From DAOTXL01 sp034434895 (GTDB lineage Bacteria > Chloroflexota > Anaerolineae > JAAYZQ01): DNA of 12,293 nucleotides. The notes beneath the pieces were generated by a model. That model did no database searches. It saw only the letters and a list, made by a program, of their open reading frames with translations, and was not told where the DNA came from. The DNA is taken from the NCBI GenBank assembly GCA_034434895.1, contig DAOTYI010000148.1, positions 1-12,293 of the forward strand, given 5' to 3'. Position numbers and translations under genes: made by a program. The stretch's first letter is position 1. Each line of letters opens with the position of its first letter. Of the stretch, positions 1 through 6,811 are shown piece by piece.

Positions 1-60
1 GACAGGAGGAGGGTCAGGGTATAACCTGTCACAACCTGAAGTTGCACATGGCGGAATGGG
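1..60. other. Intergenic sequence with short inverted repeats
   Basis: GACAGG (1-6) can pair with CCTGTC (25-30), and CAAC-CTGAA-GTTG (33-45) is a small hairpin. No gene frame is credible here. The segment may be the end of an upstream terminator or a dispersed repeat; the window is cut too close to decide. Confidence 0.3.
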
Positions 61-78
61 TCATTGGTCATTGGTCAT
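61..78. repeat. Heptamer tandem repeat TCATTGG
   Basis: The heptamer TCATTGG occurs twice in tandem, followed by a partial third unit (TCAT). The same motif in the opposite orientation lies directly upstream of the amidohydrolase start (2951-2964). Short tandem heptamers of this kind are common in intergenic DNA of cyanobacteria and other bacteria. No function can be assigned from the sequence. Confidence 0.5.
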
Positions 79-79
79 C

Positions 80-108
80 TTGGCAGATCGGGCATGGCGT
101 GCTAGAAT
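80..108 (+). promoter_or_regulatory. Sigma70-type promoter for the radical SAM gene
   Basis: TTGGCA (80-85) and TAGAAT (103-108) are separated by exactly 17 nt. A TG one base upstream of the -10 gives an extended -10. Transcription would begin near 115, leaving a leader of about 67 nt before the ATG at 182. The call rests on motif and spacing only. Confidence 0.55.
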
Positions 109-181
109 AGAAGCCAGGAATAGGAGCTTCATGCAGACATTGGCGTAGGGTTATGTCTGCCCGGCAGGGCCGTATCTTCCC

Positions 182-1519
182 ATGAACACCAGGGGCCAGG
201 TATTGCTCGTCAATCCCTGGATCTATGATTTTGCTGCTTACAACCTGTGGATCGAACCGCTGGGCCTGCTGACTATTGCTGCCGTCTTGCGCCAGAGCGG
301 CTACGCTGTGACGGTGCTCGACTGTCTGGCTCCGCACCCCGGCGCGCCTCGGCCCCGTGCCGACGGTTCCGGCAAGTTCCTGAAGACCCTGGTGGACAGG
401 CTGGCGGCGATAGCCTTTGTCCCGCGCCGCTACGGACGCTACGGCCTGCCCACAGAGCAGTTCGACGCGGCGCTGGCTGCGGCCCCCGTCCCCGATCTGG
501 TGTTGGTCGCTTCAGGCATGACCTACTGGCTTCCCGGCGTCGTCGAGGCGATCCGTCGGGTGCGGGCACGTTTTGGCCTGGTGCCGGTGGCCCTGGGAGG
601 CGTCTATGCAACCCTTTGCCCTGATCACGCCCGGCAGTGGTCGGGCGCCGACAGGGTGATCGTTGGGCCGGGCGTCGTTGCCGCCTTGCGCCTGGCCGAT
701 GAAATAACCGGCCACAACTCGGAACCTGATCGCTACGCCGATCCCCGCACCTGGCCACCCCCGGCCCACGACCTGGTGCCGCGCCCCTATGCCGGCCTGC
801 TCACCTCCTGGGGCTGCCCCTACCGTTGCACCTACTGCGCCAGCCATCGCCTGCAACCGGCTTTTGCCCGGCGGGAACCTGCTGCCGTAGTGGATGAGAT
901 CGCTGCCTGTGTCCGGCGCGGCATTGCCGATTTTGCCTTTTACGACGATGCGCTTTTACTCGACGCTCAGGACCATCTGGTGCCTATCCTGGAGGGGGTG
1001 CTGGCGCGGGGCCTGGTGGTCCGGTTTCACACGCCCAACGGCCTGCACGCGGCGCAGATCACTGCCGGCCTGGCCGCCCTGATGCGTCGGGTTGGCTTTG
1101 CCACCGTGCGGCTGTCGCTGGAGACCACCGACCCGGTTCGTCAGCAGACCAGCGGGGGCAAAGTGACGACGGCTGCCTTCGAGCAGGCGGTGGCTTGCCT
1201 GCGGGCGGTCGGCTTTGGTCCGGCGGAACTGGGGGCGTACCTCCTGGCCGGGCTGCCGGGCCAGCCGCTTGAGGAGGTCGAGGACTCGGTCCACTTTGTC
1301 CATCGGCTGGGCGTGCAGGCCAGATTGGCCCTCTTTTCGCCCATCCCCGGCACACCCGACGGCGACCGGGCTCTGCCCCCCGGCGCTGACCCGCTGCTGC
1401 ACAACGACACGGTCTACCCTTACCTGCGGGGCCAGGAGTATGTGCGCGAGTTACAGCGGATCAAACAGATGGCCAAAGAGGGCAATGCCCGCCTGGCCGG
1501 CCCCGAAAGAGGGTGCTGA
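182..1519 (+). CDS. Cobalamin-binding-type radical SAM protein
   Basis: This 445-aa protein has the layout of class B (cobalamin-dependent) radical SAM enzymes. The N-terminal half (residues 1-200) is Rossmann-like and opens with VLLVNP, as in B12-binding domains, but the DxHxxG histidine motif of base-off cobalamin proteins is not seen. The radical SAM core follows, with the CX3CX2C cluster motif at C212, C216 and C219 (GCPYRCTYC). Later parts resemble the core strands: FAFYDDALLL near 251, RLSLET near 310 and YLLAGLPGQ near 353. The ATG at 182 puts VLLVNP at residue 7, as is usual for the family. No strong Shine-Dalgarno sequence is visible. The substrate is unknown; members of this superfamily methylate or rearrange unactivated carbons in natural products, lipids and tetrapyrroles. 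The gene stands alone and converges on the amidohydrolase, so the neighbourhood gives no pathway clue. The family call is secure, the reaction is not. Confidence 0.88.
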   Translation: MNTRGQVLLVNPWIYDFAAYNLWIEPLGLLTIAAVLRQSGYAVTVLDCLAPHPGAPRPRADGSGKFLKTLVDRLAAIAFVPRRYGRYGLPTEQFDAALAAAPVPDLVLVASGMTYWLPGVVEAIRRVRARFGLVPVALGGVYATLCPDHARQWSGADRVIVGPGVVAALRLADEITGHNSEPDRYADPRTWPPPAHDLVPRPYAGLLTSWGCPYRCTYCASHRLQPAFARREPAAVVDEIAACVRRGIADFAFYDDALLLDAQDHLVPILEGVLARGLVVRFHTPNGLHAAQITAGLAALMRRVGFATVRLSLETTDPVRQQTSGGKVTTAAFEQAVACLRAVGFGPAELGAYLLAGLPGQPLEEVEDSVHFVHRLGVQARLALFSPIPGTPDGDRALPPGADPLLHNDTVYPYLRGQEYVRELQRIKQMAKEGNARLAGPERGC

Positions 1520-1535
1520 ACAGGCTCCTGATTCC

Positions 1536-1568
1536 ACCGCCGGGCAGAGAGCCATAAGACCCGGCGGT
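1536..1568. terminator. Hairpin between convergent genes, likely bidirectional terminator
   Basis: ACCGCCGGG (1536-1544) pairs perfectly with CCCGGCGGT (1560-1568) around a 15-nt loop. CAGAGA (1545-1550) can alternatively pair with TCTCTG (1568-1573). It fills the 54-bp gap between two converging stop codons, as expected for a shared terminator. Neither side has a clear U-tract, so intrinsic termination is plausible rather than certain. Confidence 0.55.
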
Positions 1569-1573
1569 CTCTG

Positions 1574-2950
1574 TCAGATCGTGTTGGCCCTGGACTGGGC
1601 CCGCTCAAGCAGTTGGCGGGCCAGCTCGTTGTGATGCCTGATCGCCGCCGGCAGGTCCACGCCCAGGAGTTGGCCGTCTTCTACGACTACCCGCCCGTTG
1701 ATGACCGACAGGTCCACGTTGGGCGGGGCGCAGAAGAGGAGCGCGGCCAGCGGATCGGCCTGGGCACCGGCAAAGGCCAGGCGGTCCAGCCGCACGCCGA
1801 TGAAATCAGCGGCCAGGCCAGGGGCCAGGGCGCCGATGTCATCCCGGCCCAACACCGCCGCTCCGCCCCGCGTGCCCAGCCATAGTGCCTCTTCGGCGCT
1901 CATGGCCGAGGCCCCCAACCTGACCCGTTGCAGGAGCATGGCCTGGCGTGCTTCGGCCAGCAGGTGTCCGCTGTCGTTGCTGGCGCTGCCGTCTACGGCC
2001 AGTCCTACCTTGACCCCGGCGTCCATCATGGCCCGGATGGGCGCGATGCCCGACCCCAGCCGCATATTGGAGGTGGGGCAGTGGGCCACGCCGGTGCCGG
2101 TGGCGGCCATCAGCTCAATTTCAGCCTGGTTCAGATAGACGCAGTGTGCCCACCACACATCTGGCCCCATCCAATCCAGTTGACGCATCAGCTCAACAGG
2201 GCGCACGCCAAACCGGCGCAGGCAGAACTGCTCTTCGTCCAACGTCTCGGCCACGTGGGTGTGGAGCATCAGCCCTCGTTCACGGGCCAGGGCTGCGGCG
2301 GCGCGCATCAGCTCAGGCGTGACGGAAAAGGGGGAGCAGGGGGCAATGACAAGGCGGCACATAGAATAGGGGGCCGGGTCGTGGTACTGCTCAAAAGCGC
2401 GCCGACAGTCGGCCAGGATGGCCTCTTCCTCTTCCACGACCGAATCGGGGGGCAGACCGCCTTTTGACCGGCCCAGCGACATGCTTCCCCGACCGGGATG
2501 AAAGCGCACGCCCAGCTCCTGGGCGGCGCGGATTTCATCGTCAATCCGGCTGTCGTGGGGATACAGGTACAGGTGGTCGGCGGCGGTGGTGCAGCCGGAG
2601 AGGACCAGTTCGCTCAGAGCGATGAGGGCGCTGATGTACACCGCCTCGCCCGTCAGCCCGGCCCAGATGGGATAGAGGGTGCGCAGCCAGTCGAACAGCT
2701 CTGCATCCTGGGCGGCAGGCAGGGCGCGGGTCAGGCTCTGGTAAAGGTGATGGTGGGTGTTGACCAGCCCCGGCAGCACGACCATGCCCCGGGCATCAAT
2801 CACCCGGTCGGCAGTAGGGGGCAGCTCCGCCGTCGGCCCGACCTGGCGGATGACCTGACCCTCGGCGTACAGCCCGCCATTCGGGATGCGGCGGCGGGCG
2901 TCGTCCATGGTGACCAGCAGGGTTGCGTTTTTGAGCAGCAGGGTGGGCAT
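1574..2950 (-). CDS. Amidohydrolase, 8-oxoguanine deaminase-like
   Basis: This 458-aa protein belongs to the metal-dependent amidohydrolase superfamily (TrzN/AtzB/8-oxoguanine deaminase branch), whose members hydrolytically deaminate purine- or triazine-type rings. The order of motifs is complete: PGLVNTHHHLYQSLTR near residues 60-75 supplies the HxH metal ligands. HTHVAET (230-236) gives a metal His and the catalytic Glu. WAHC has H269, and AVDGSASND has the metal/catalytic Asp (D320). The NTHHHLYQSLTRA stretch and length fit 8-oxoguanine deaminase best; hydroxydechloroatrazine ethylaminohydrolase or another purine-like deaminase cannot be excluded. It is last in the minus-strand cluster, 33 nt after the acidic protein gene, and no Shine-Dalgarno sequence precedes its ATG. 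A role in salvage or detoxification of oxidised guanine would suit a stress operon, but co-transcription is an inference. Confidence 0.87.
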   Translation of the reverse strand: MPTLLLKNATLLVTMDDARRRIPNGGLYAEGQVIRQVGPTAELPPTADRVIDARGMVVLPGLVNTHHHLYQSLTRALPAAQDAELFDWLRTLYPIWAGLTGEAVYISALIALSELVLSGCTTAADHLYLYPHDSRIDDEIRAAQELGVRFHPGRGSMSLGRSKGGLPPDSVVEEEEAILADCRRAFEQYHDPAPYSMCRLVIAPCSPFSVTPELMRAAAALARERGLMLHTHVAETLDEEQFCLRRFGVRPVELMRQLDWMGPDVWWAHCVYLNQAEIELMAATGTGVAHCPTSNMRLGSGIAPIRAMMDAGVKVGLAVDGSASNDSGHLLAEARQAMLLQRVRLGASAMSAEEALWLGTRGGAAVLGRDDIGALAPGLAADFIGVRLDRLAFAGAQADPLAALLFCAPPNVDLSVINGRVVVEDGQLLGVDLPAAIRHHNELARQLLERAQSRANTI

Positions 2951-2964
2951 GGAATGACCAATGA
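2951..2964 (-). repeat. Reverse copy of the TCATTGG-type motif at the amidohydrolase start
   Basis: Read on the minus strand, CATTGGTCATTCC immediately precedes the amidohydrolase ATG and matches the heptamer repeat found at 61-78. It occupies the place where a ribosome binding site would be expected, and no purine-rich motif is present there. Confidence 0.35.
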
Positions 2965-2983
2965 AGAATAGAGCCTGATCCCC

Positions 2984-3991
2984 CTATCCCCCCTGATCCA
3001 TCTTGATACAGCCTTCGATCCGGCCGGTGTTGGCGACCTCCGCAGCCACATCCAACAACGGCACCGGGCGCTCCGGCCAGTTGGTTGCGACCTTGCAGGT
3101 GATCCCCTCCCGTTCCGGGCAGCGGCGGCACTGGCCGTGCATCCACAGGATGGCCCGGCTCAGGCGGGAATAGGTCCTGGTGATCGCCTCTTCGTCCATG
3201 TCATCGGGGAACAGTTCCTCCACCGAGCCTGCCTGCGCCAGCAGATGGGCCAGTTGCGCCTGGGCAAAGAGGGCTTCGGCCACCCCCTCTCCCTCGGCAG
3301 TGACGGTTGGGGTTTCAGGCAGGGCCTGCCATTGGGCCAGGGTCTGGTCATACAGCCTGGGATCGCTAAAATCGGGGGGCAACGGCAACCCTGCTGCCCG
3401 TTCCGGCCAGCGCATCAGGGTCATGGCGATCATCATGGTAAAGCCGGTCATGGCCGGGGGCAGATCGGAGCTGGATAGCAGTTCGGCCAGCTTCTCTTCA
3501 TCCCAATCCTCATATTGGCCGTAGGGGGCCATCAGGCTGCGGTGTACACTGGCCCAGGCCCGCACAGCAGCCTGGGCGGCCTCCGGCAGTTCCCTGGCCA
3601 GCTGGATCACAGCCTGGGCGATACGGACCAGTTTGCGGCTGCCCACCCGCCGTCCAGAGGGCTGCGGGGGCAGGTTGCCTGCCAGGGCAGTTTGCAGGAA
3701 GCCGAGAGGGGATTCCAGAAGCTGGGTGGGCAGGCCGGGGAGTTGAAGCAGGGCGTCCAGTTCCTCTGCCAGCTCTATGACCTCTTCCAGGTCTACCGTC
3801 TCGTTCAATTGCCTGACCAGTGGCCACCAATCATCCGCTTCCAGGTAACCCAGGTTGTACAGGTCGCCATCGGTGGGCAGATAGCCGTCGTCACTGAGGA
3901 AGAAGGTGTCGGCCAGTTCCTCCACGATTGTATCCAGATCCTCCTCTTCACCTTCCCACAACTCATCGTCGTCGAAATCCCATTCGTCCAT
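2984..3991 (-). CDS. Unrecognised acidic protein with C-terminal cysteine cluster
   Basis: I do not recognise this 335-aa family. The first 30 residues are extremely acidic and Trp-containing (MDEWDFDDDELWEGEEEDLD). The middle is mostly helical, with Leu/Ala-rich stretches. Near the C-terminus four cysteines (C288, C291, C299, C328) form CX2CX7CX28C, a spacing that could hold zinc or an iron-sulfur cluster; this is inference only. No signal peptide or membrane segment is seen, so it is probably cytoplasmic. I chose the ATG at 3991 because AAAGGA lies 6 nt upstream (3998-4003). An ATG at 4060 would extend the frame by 23 codons, but that extension translates a dispersed intergenic repeat. The gene lies 118 nt downstream of the Hsp70 gene on the same strand, and 33 nt upstream of the amidohydrolase. 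Its position suggests a partner, client or regulator of the chaperone module. Confidence 0.75.
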   Translation of the reverse strand: MDEWDFDDDELWEGEEEDLDTIVEELADTFFLSDDGYLPTDGDLYNLGYLEADDWWPLVRQLNETVDLEEVIELAEELDALLQLPGLPTQLLESPLGFLQTALAGNLPPQPSGRRVGSRKLVRIAQAVIQLARELPEAAQAAVRAWASVHRSLMAPYGQYEDWDEEKLAELLSSSDLPPAMTGFTMMIAMTLMRWPERAAGLPLPPDFSDPRLYDQTLAQWQALPETPTVTAEGEGVAEALFAQAQLAHLLAQAGSVEELFPDDMDEEAITRTYSRLSRAILWMHGQCRRCPEREGITCKVATNWPERPVPLLDVAAEVANTGRIEGCIKMDQGG

Positions 3992-3997
3992 CTTTTT

Positions 3998-4003
3998 TCC
4001 TTT
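3998..4003 (-). promoter_or_regulatory. Ribosome binding site deciding the start of the acidic protein
   Basis: AAAGGA on the minus strand lies 6 nt before the ATG at 3991 and supports this start over the ATG at 4060, which has no comparable purine-rich site. Confidence 0.6.
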
Positions 4004-4021
4004 CTCTCTTAGAGCTTGTCT

Positions 4022-4058
4022 GATAACCACCAAGGCACAAAGGACACCAGGGGGCACC
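4022..4058 (-). repeat. Dispersed intergenic repeat (CTTTGTGCCTTGGTGG type)
   Basis: On the minus strand the segment contains GTGTCCTTTGTGCCTTGGTG followed by GTTATC. From memory, this is the core of a repeat seen between genes in many Chloroflexota, cyanobacteria and other environmental bacteria. It sits in the 118-bp gap between the Hsp70 and acidic protein genes and keeps an open frame by chance. Its role is unknown. Confidence 0.5.
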
Positions 4059-4069
4059 ATGCGGTTTCT

Positions 4070-4100
4070 ATTCGTTTACTTCATTTTCATTTGTTTACTT
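4070..4100. repeat. Direct repeat of a 12-mer in the post-Hsp70 gap
   Basis: ATTCGTTTACTT (4070-4081) and ATTTGTTTACTT (4089-4100) differ at one base and have a 19-nt period. They lie in an AT-rich patch just after the Hsp70 stop codon, unlike the GC-rich surroundings. The patch might be a processing or binding site; there is no hairpin to suggest a terminator. Confidence 0.4.
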
Positions 4101-4109
4101 TAGCTCTTC

Positions 4110-5834
4110 TTACTCTTCCAGGTCATAGAGCAGATCGGTCAGCTCGGCCAGCCAGTTGTCCAGCTCGACCTGATCTCCCCGACGGCGGGCCTGGTCAATC
4201 ATGTTCAGGGCTTCGGCCAGATCCGCTGCCTCCTGGGGGGCCAATTTCTTACTCTGGAGCAGCTTGCGCGCCCGGTCCACCATGGCCTGGCCTGCTTCAT
4301 CGAGGCTCAGGGTGGTGACCGTCTCGGCCAGCCGTTTCTGGGCCTGGCTGATCTGCTCCTGGCTCAGCCGCTCCCGCGACGCAGCCACGGTGATCCCCTT
4401 TTCCTGGCCGCTACCCCGGTCGTGGGCTGTGACGTGCAGAATGCCGTTGATGTCCAGGCTGAATTTGACCGTCACCTGAGCCAGCTCGCCGGGCCGCTCC
4501 GGTTTCAGGCCGGTGATGGTAAAGTCGCCCAGCAGTTTGTTCTTGCTGGCGACCGGCTCCTCGCCCTGGTAGATCTTCAGGTGGACCGTATCCTGGTCGG
4601 GGTGAAGGGTGTAGTAAACCTCCTCCTTGGTGACCGGGATGGTGGTGTTGCGGTGGAGGAGGACGCTATAGCGGTCGTAGGCCCAGCCGCGCCAGGTCAT
4701 TTCGGCCACTTCGATGCCCAGGGAGTGAGGGGTGACATCTACCAGGATGGCTTCGATCGGCTGACCGGCGATGATGGCCGCCTGCACGCCGGCTCCCAGG
4801 GCTACCGCCTCGGAGGGGTGGATCTCCTGGCGCGGTTGCAGGTTGGTGGCATCGGCCACCAGTTCCCACACGGCGGGGATGTAGGTGGAGCCTCCGACCA
4901 GCAGCACCTTGTCCAGGTCTTTGACGGTCATTTTGGCGTCGCTCAGGGCCTGCTGGATGGAGGTGCGGGTGGAGCCGATCAGGCTGTCAATCATCCGCTC
5001 GAATTCGCGGCGGCTGACTTCGAGTTCCAGGTGGAGCGGTTTGCCCCTTTTTTCTGCCAGATACTCTTCGCGCACCCAGGTGAAAGGGCGGTCGGAAAGT
5101 TCGATCTTGGCCTTTTCGGCGGCCCGGACCAGGCGGGCCATCGCCTTGCGGTCGTTCCGCAGGTCCACGCCATGCTGCTTTTCAAAGGCCTGACGCAGGT
5201 GCTCGGCCAGGAGGGCGTCGAAATCGTCGCCGCCCAGGTGGGTGTTGCCGTGGCTGGCCCGCACCTCGACGACCCCTTTTACCAATTCGACCAACGACAC
5301 GTCAAAGGTTCCTCCCCCCAGGTCATAAACCAGCACCACCTGGTCCTCTTCCCGGTCCAGGCCGTAGGCCAGGGCGGCAGCCGTCGGCTCGTTGATGATG
5401 CGGACCACTTCCAGGCCCGCGATCTGACCGGCATCCTTGGTGGCCTGCCGGGCGGCGTCGGAAAAGTAGGCCGGCACCGTGATGACGGCCCGCCTGACCG
5501 GGTGTCCCAGGTTGACTTCGGCGATCCGCTTCAGTTCGCGCAGAATAAAGGCCGAGATCTCTTGCGGGGTGAAGGTGTGTCTGCCCAGGGTCACGGTCCG
5601 GTCGGTGCCCATATCGCGTTTGATGGAGCGGACGGTGGATTCGGGGGCCAGCACCCACTGGTTGAGGGCCGGCGTGCCCACCAGCCACTCCCCCTGGGGT
5701 GACAGGCTGACCACCGAGGGGATGATCCGCTCCTGCCTGTTGGGCAGGAGCACCGGGCGGCCCTGTTTCACCACACTGACGGCCGAAAAGGTGGTGCCCA
5801 GGTCAATGCCGATAATAGTCTCTTCCTTCGTCAT
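4110..5834 (-). CDS. Short Hsp70 (DnaK-like) chaperone
   Basis: This 574-aa protein is an ATP-dependent Hsp70. The nucleotide-binding domain is complete: IGIDLGTTFSAV (8-19), the catalytic-type Lys of SIKRDMG (K72), RIINEPTAAALAYGLD (145-160), YDLGGGTFDVSLVEL (170-184), THLGGDDFD (198-206) and KVLLVGGSTYIP (309-320). The interdomain linker and start of the beta substrate-binding domain are seen in ILVDVTPHSLGIEV (363-376). The alpha-helical lid region is only about 85 residues (490-574), so the protein is some 60 residues shorter than E. coli DnaK (638 aa). It ends in DLLYDLEE rather than a long disordered tail. R145 matches E. coli R167, which contacts the J-domain HPD. The ATG at 5834 follows GrpE by 14 nt, with a purine-rich AGAGAGAG site. 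The gene is fourth in a TPR-J-GrpE-Hsp70 operon, so it is probably a specialised Hsp70; I give no symbol because it may not be the housekeeping DnaK. Confidence 0.93.
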   Translation of the reverse strand: MTKEETIIGIDLGTTFSAVSVVKQGRPVLLPNRQERIIPSVVSLSPQGEWLVGTPALNQWVLAPESTVRSIKRDMGTDRTVTLGRHTFTPQEISAFILRELKRIAEVNLGHPVRRAVITVPAYFSDAARQATKDAGQIAGLEVVRIINEPTAAALAYGLDREEDQVVLVYDLGGGTFDVSLVELVKGVVEVRASHGNTHLGGDDFDALLAEHLRQAFEKQHGVDLRNDRKAMARLVRAAEKAKIELSDRPFTWVREEYLAEKRGKPLHLELEVSRREFERMIDSLIGSTRTSIQQALSDAKMTVKDLDKVLLVGGSTYIPAVWELVADATNLQPRQEIHPSEAVALGAGVQAAIIAGQPIEAILVDVTPHSLGIEVAEMTWRGWAYDRYSVLLHRNTTIPVTKEEVYYTLHPDQDTVHLKIYQGEEPVASKNKLLGDFTITGLKPERPGELAQVTVKFSLDINGILHVTAHDRGSGQEKGITVAASRERLSQEQISQAQKRLAETVTTLSLDEAGQAMVDRARKLLQSKKLAPQEAADLAEALNMIDQARRRGDQVELDNWLAELTDLLYDLEE

Positions 5835-5848
5835 GTTTGCTCTCTCTA

Positions 5849-6451
5849 TTAGTCTTTGTTCTTGACCACCACGACTTCGGCGTAGCGGAGCACCTGATCG
5901 CCGGCGGCATACCCCCGCCGTTCCTCGGCGACGATCTGGCCGTCAGGGCGGGATGGGTCCTGGACGGTGCCGACGGCAACATGGCGGTAGGGGTCGAAGG
6001 GGTGGCCTACGGTGGGGATCGGTCGGATTCCCTCCTGGGCCAACAGGGCCAGCAGGCGGTCGCGCAGCAGGCGTTGGCCGTCGAGCCAGGCGATGAGGGT
6101 GGCCGCTTCAGGCGAGCCGTGGCGGTAGAGGCGGTAGGCATGGAGGGCGCCGCTTTTCAACCCGGCCTCCAGTCCGTCAAGCACCGGGAGCAAGGCTTTC
6201 AGCACCTCCAGCCGGGCCTTGTGGACAGCTTCCTGCCGGGCTGTTTCCTGGCGGTCCAGGCCGGCTTGCAGGGTTTGGAGAGCAGCCTCCAACCGCTCAA
6301 GCTGGCTTTGAGCCAGGGTGTTGGCTTTGTATTGTTCCCGACCCAGCTTGCTGACCTCCTTTTCCAGCCGGGCCAGTCCATCGCCCGACAGGGGGTTTTG
6401 CTGGGACAGGAAACTGGAAACGGTTTCCCATACGTGTCGCTTATGGCTCAT
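5849..6451 (-). CDS. grpE: GrpE-type nucleotide exchange factor
   Basis: This 200-aa protein would release ADP from the adjacent Hsp70. Residues 25-85 form a long Glu/Gln/Leu-rich helix typical of the GrpE dimer coiled coil. A helical stretch around 85-140 follows (LLPVLDGLEAGL). The C-terminal beta-wing carries the family signature: IRPIPTVGHPFDPYRHVAVG (142-161), then a Pro-Asp-Gly turn, then RRGYAAGDQVLRYAEVVV (178-195). The length is normal for GrpE (about 190-200 aa). The ATG at 6451 lies 6 nt after the J-protein stop, and TGAGGA spanning that stop acts as the Shine-Dalgarno sequence, so translation is likely coupled. The region between the coiled coil and the wing is divergent. It is probably dedicated to the Hsp70 encoded 14 nt downstream. 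Confidence 0.9.
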   Translation of the reverse strand: MSHKRHVWETVSSFLSQQNPLSGDGLARLEKEVSKLGREQYKANTLAQSQLERLEAALQTLQAGLDRQETARQEAVHKARLEVLKALLPVLDGLEAGLKSGALHAYRLYRHGSPEAATLIAWLDGQRLLRDRLLALLAQEGIRPIPTVGHPFDPYRHVAVGTVQDPSRPDGQIVAEERRGYAAGDQVLRYAEVVVVKNKD

Positions 6452-6457
6452 AGGTCC

Positions 6458-6811
6458 TCATGACAGATGCACAGCCTGGTAATCATCCCGAAAGTCGGTA
6501 CGGGCCAGGTCGGTCAAGGCTTTGGCGGCTGCCAGGAGTTCCTGGCGATGCAGGCGCAGGTCAAAATGGAGCGGGACTGGCTGGGCCGGGGCAGGCCAGG
6601 GGGGGGGAGCCTGCAAGAGATAGAGGTCGGTCACAAGCCGCTGCTCGGCGCTGCGCAGTTGCTCATAGGCGGCGCGGATGGCCTTAAAGGCTTCCGGATC
6701 GGTTTCGGGCGGGTGTTCGCGCACCTTCTGGAAGTAGGCGCGGCGGATCTCTTCATGGCTGGCCCCCCGTTTCAGGCCCAACACGCTGTAGGGATCACCA
6801 GAAGCTGTCAT
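6458..6811 (-). CDS. Small J-domain protein with HPP in place of HPD
   Basis: The 117-aa product has an N-terminal J-domain: DPYSVLGLKRGASHEEIRRA (helices I-II), the loop KVREHPPETDP, then EAFKAIRAAYEQL (helix III). The HPD tripeptide that stimulates Hsp70 ATPase is HPP here (codons CAC CCG CCC at 6707-6715). Changing GAC to CCC needs two base changes, so a single sequencing error does not explain it. A Pro-rich linker (QAPPPWPAPAQP) leads to a short helical tail. There is no G/F region, zinc domain or DnaJ C-terminal domain. I prefer the ATG at 6811 because AAGAGGAAGAGG lies just upstream; an ATG at 6826 adds five residues (MKRKR). The start overlaps the 3' end of the TPR gene by 17 nt, and the stop is 6 nt before grpE. 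Its role is presumably to partner the local Hsp70, either by a non-canonical contact or as an inactive or regulatory J-protein. Confidence 0.87.
   Translation of the reverse strand: MTASGDPYSVLGLKRGASHEEIRRAYFQKVREHPPETDPEAFKAIRAAYEQLRSAEQRLVTDLYLLQAPPPWPAPAQPVPLHFDLRLHRQELLAAAKALTDLARTDFRDDYQAVHLS
6599..6607 (-). repeat. Nine-base C tract inside the J-protein gene
   Basis: Nine consecutive C on the coding strand encode three prolines directly after the J-domain. A slip of one base would leave the J-domain intact but replace the C-terminal tail. This is the longest homopolymer I noticed within a gene in this window. Confidence 0.6.

Noticed and set aside
68..337. Minus-strand 89-codon frame
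   Set aside because: It overlaps the radical SAM start and its promoter and has no recognisable domain.
3992..4060. Upstream start giving a 358-aa acidic protein
   Set aside because: The added 23 codons translate the dispersed repeat; the ATG at 3991 has a proper ribosome site and begins the conserved-looking acidic segment.
4422..5702. Plus-strand 426-codon open frame
   Set aside because: It is antisense to the well-supported Hsp70 gene; its Gly/Asp/Val-rich product has no domain and arises from GC-biased codon positions.
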